A stretch of DNA of 64,000 nt from the NCBI RefSeq assembly GCF_000315055.1, contig NZ_BAER01000033.1:1-64000 (forward strand). The letters are read 5' to 3'. The position numbers were made by a program, and so were the translations under genes. The stretch is from Paraglaciecola polaris LMG 21857 (lineage in GTDB: Bacteria; Pseudomonadota; Gammaproteobacteria; Enterobacterales; Alteromonadaceae). Below are positions 63,224-64,000 of the stretch, piece by piece. Numbering within the stretch: the first letter of the stretch is position 1; every line of letters begins with the position of its first letter. Under the pieces are notes generated by a model. It ran no database searches. It was not told where the DNA came from and was given only the letters and a program-made list of their open reading frames with translations.

Positions 63224-63619
63224 TTAAAACGAAAAATCGGCTTGTAGTTTTTCAACTATCGCTACATTTGCCGCAGGGAATTCGTACTCGTTTAACTGAG
63301 CGATATCAACCCAACGACTCGTTTGCCCTTCTTGGTGCTGTGGCTCACCGGAAAAATCTGTCACCAACTGAATATGTAAACGCACGTGTTTATCGCCATA
63401 ATCATGCTCTATAAGCATATAGGTATGCTGCGCAGTGACTCGTATACCAATTTCTTCTTGTAGCTCTCTGGACAGTGCTTGCTCAACAGATTCACCGGTC
63501 TCATGCTTGCCTCCGGGGAATTCCCATTTTCCACCCTGGTGCAACTGGTCTGCCCGTTTACTGATATAAATCAGCTGTTCACGTTTTATCACACCTACTG
63601 CTACATCAACGACTTTCAC
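63224..63619 (-). CDS. mutT: 8-oxo-dGTP diphosphatase MutT
   Basis: Nudix hydrolase that removes oxidised dGTP from the nucleotide pool. 131 aa (E. coli 129), GTG start with GAGGAAA upstream. Nudix box GGKHETGESVEQALSRELQE with EIG; N-terminal VDVAVGVIKREQLIYISKR and W/F-rich end as in MutT. It follows secA as in E. coli, with a terminator between. Confidence 0.95.
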   Translation of the reverse strand: MKVVDVAVGVIKREQLIYISKRADQLHQGGKWEFPGGKHETGESVEQALSRELQEEIGIRVTAQHTYMLIEHDYGDKHVRLHIQLVTDFSGEPQHQEGQTSRWVDIAQLNEYEFPAANVAIVEKLQADFSF

Positions 63620-63641
63620 TGTATTTCCTCAGTTATTAGGC

Positions 63642-63678
63642 AAAAAAAACGGGCCAATTCGATTAGGAACAGCCCGTT
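63642..63678 (-). terminator. Terminator between secA and mutT
   Basis: Minus-strand AACGGGC/GCCCGTT (63672-63678 with 63648-63654) followed by a run of T to 63642. Confidence 0.8.
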
Positions 63679-63713
63679 GTTATGTCACATTGTTATGTGC
63701 TAACTAGAGTAGC

Positions 63714-64000
63714 CTAGCTCAATTTACCGTGACACTGTTTATACTTTTGACCTGAACCACATGGACAGGGATCATTTCGACCCACCTTAGGTCCATCACG
63801 CAAAGTGTTACTTGGCCGTGCTGGCGGCGCAACCTGTTCGGGGGCTGGTTCTGGAGCTTGCGTAGCGCTGGCAGATTCATGCTCATACTGTTTAGGTTGC
63901 TCACCTGCTTGACGGCGCTTTTCTTCAACCGCCTCAACATCAGACTCCGCCTTAACCTGTACTTTACTGAGCACCGTGACTACTTCCACCTTCAGTGCTT
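63714..64000 (-). CDS. secA: Preprotein translocase ATPase SecA, C-terminal part
   Basis: Only the last 95 codons are in the window; the gene continues beyond 64000. The reading ([20 protein letters not shown], then [10 protein letters not shown]) matches the SecA helical end, followed by a variable Ala/Pro/Glu linker and the zinc motif [18 protein letters not shown] (CxCxnCH) that binds SecB and lipids. SecA drives Sec-dependent export. Confidence 0.96.
   Translation of the reverse strand, partial: ALKVEVVTVLSKVQVKAESDVEAVEEKRRQAGEQPKQYEHESASATQAPEPAPEQVAPPARPSNTLRDGPKVGRNDPCPCGSGQKYKQCHGKLS

Overview
The window is chromosomal DNA from a marine gammaproteobacterium, most likely of the Alteromonadaceae (Glaciecola/Paraglaciecola-like). 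This placement is inferred from the protein families and gene order, not from a database search: the ygfB-pepP-ubiI block, 6S RNA near fau, orn/rsgA/psd, secA-mutT, TonB-dependent uptake, polysaccharide sulfatases with a GH3 enzyme, and a NorR-controlled NO defence operon. Coding density is high. I see no insertion sequence, prophage, integrase or CRISPR array.

Layout. 0-6 kb: arfA (with its stem-loop over the stop codon), an aldo/keto reductase, a yqjD-yqjE-yqjK-like envelope operon, a DUF502 membrane protein and a chemoreceptor. 6-12.8 kb: a candidate nitrogen-compound uptake and breakdown cluster (ureohydrolase, Lrp/AsnC regulator, TonB receptor, NCS1 permease, DUF917 protein). The ureohydrolase and receptor promoters share a near-identical palindrome. 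13-15.6 kb: an Omp85-type protein and rsuA. 15.8-21.2 kb: two translationally coupled Cys-type sulfatases, divergent from a GH3 glycosidase. 21.2-25.8 kb: small membrane protein-nnrS-hmp, divergent from norR, with two NorR-type sites and a sigma-54 promoter. 25.9-31.7 kb: a methyl-parathion-hydrolase-like enzyme, a soluble double-PAS chemoreceptor, and the operon formate/nitrite channel - PP2C/kinase fusion - cyanase behind a leader terminator. 32-32.6 kb: tRNA-Gly(GCC) followed by tandem repeats that each carry a damaged copy of the tRNA 3' end. 32.7-37.5 kb: orn, rsgA, psd, an EamA transporter, a GDPD phosphodiesterase and a MerC-like membrane protein under a Zur-type box.

38-53 kb: a M24 peptidase and a DUF885 protein, then a long co-directional operon: TldD with a Tat signal, TldE-like, DUF4159 with a Tat signal, MoxR ATPase, DUF58, BatA-like, DUF4175-like, and a membrane protein of unknown function. 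This is my best candidate for an undescribed system: an exported TldD/TldE-type metalloprotease pair physically linked to a MoxR/vWA chaperone module. 53-64 kb: marC, ybaK, ubiI, pepP, ygfB (ubiH is missing from the usual block), 6S RNA, ribokinase plus nucleoside hydrolase, a decayed GAF-REC signalling gene, fau, rpiA, a decayed unidentified gene, mutT and the 3' end of secA.

Many regulatory elements were read directly as inverted repeats: terminators, the arfA stem, a Zur box, NorR sites, the Lrp-type palindromes and the leader terminator. Function assignments come from recognising family motifs by eye. No alignment or structure prediction was run.
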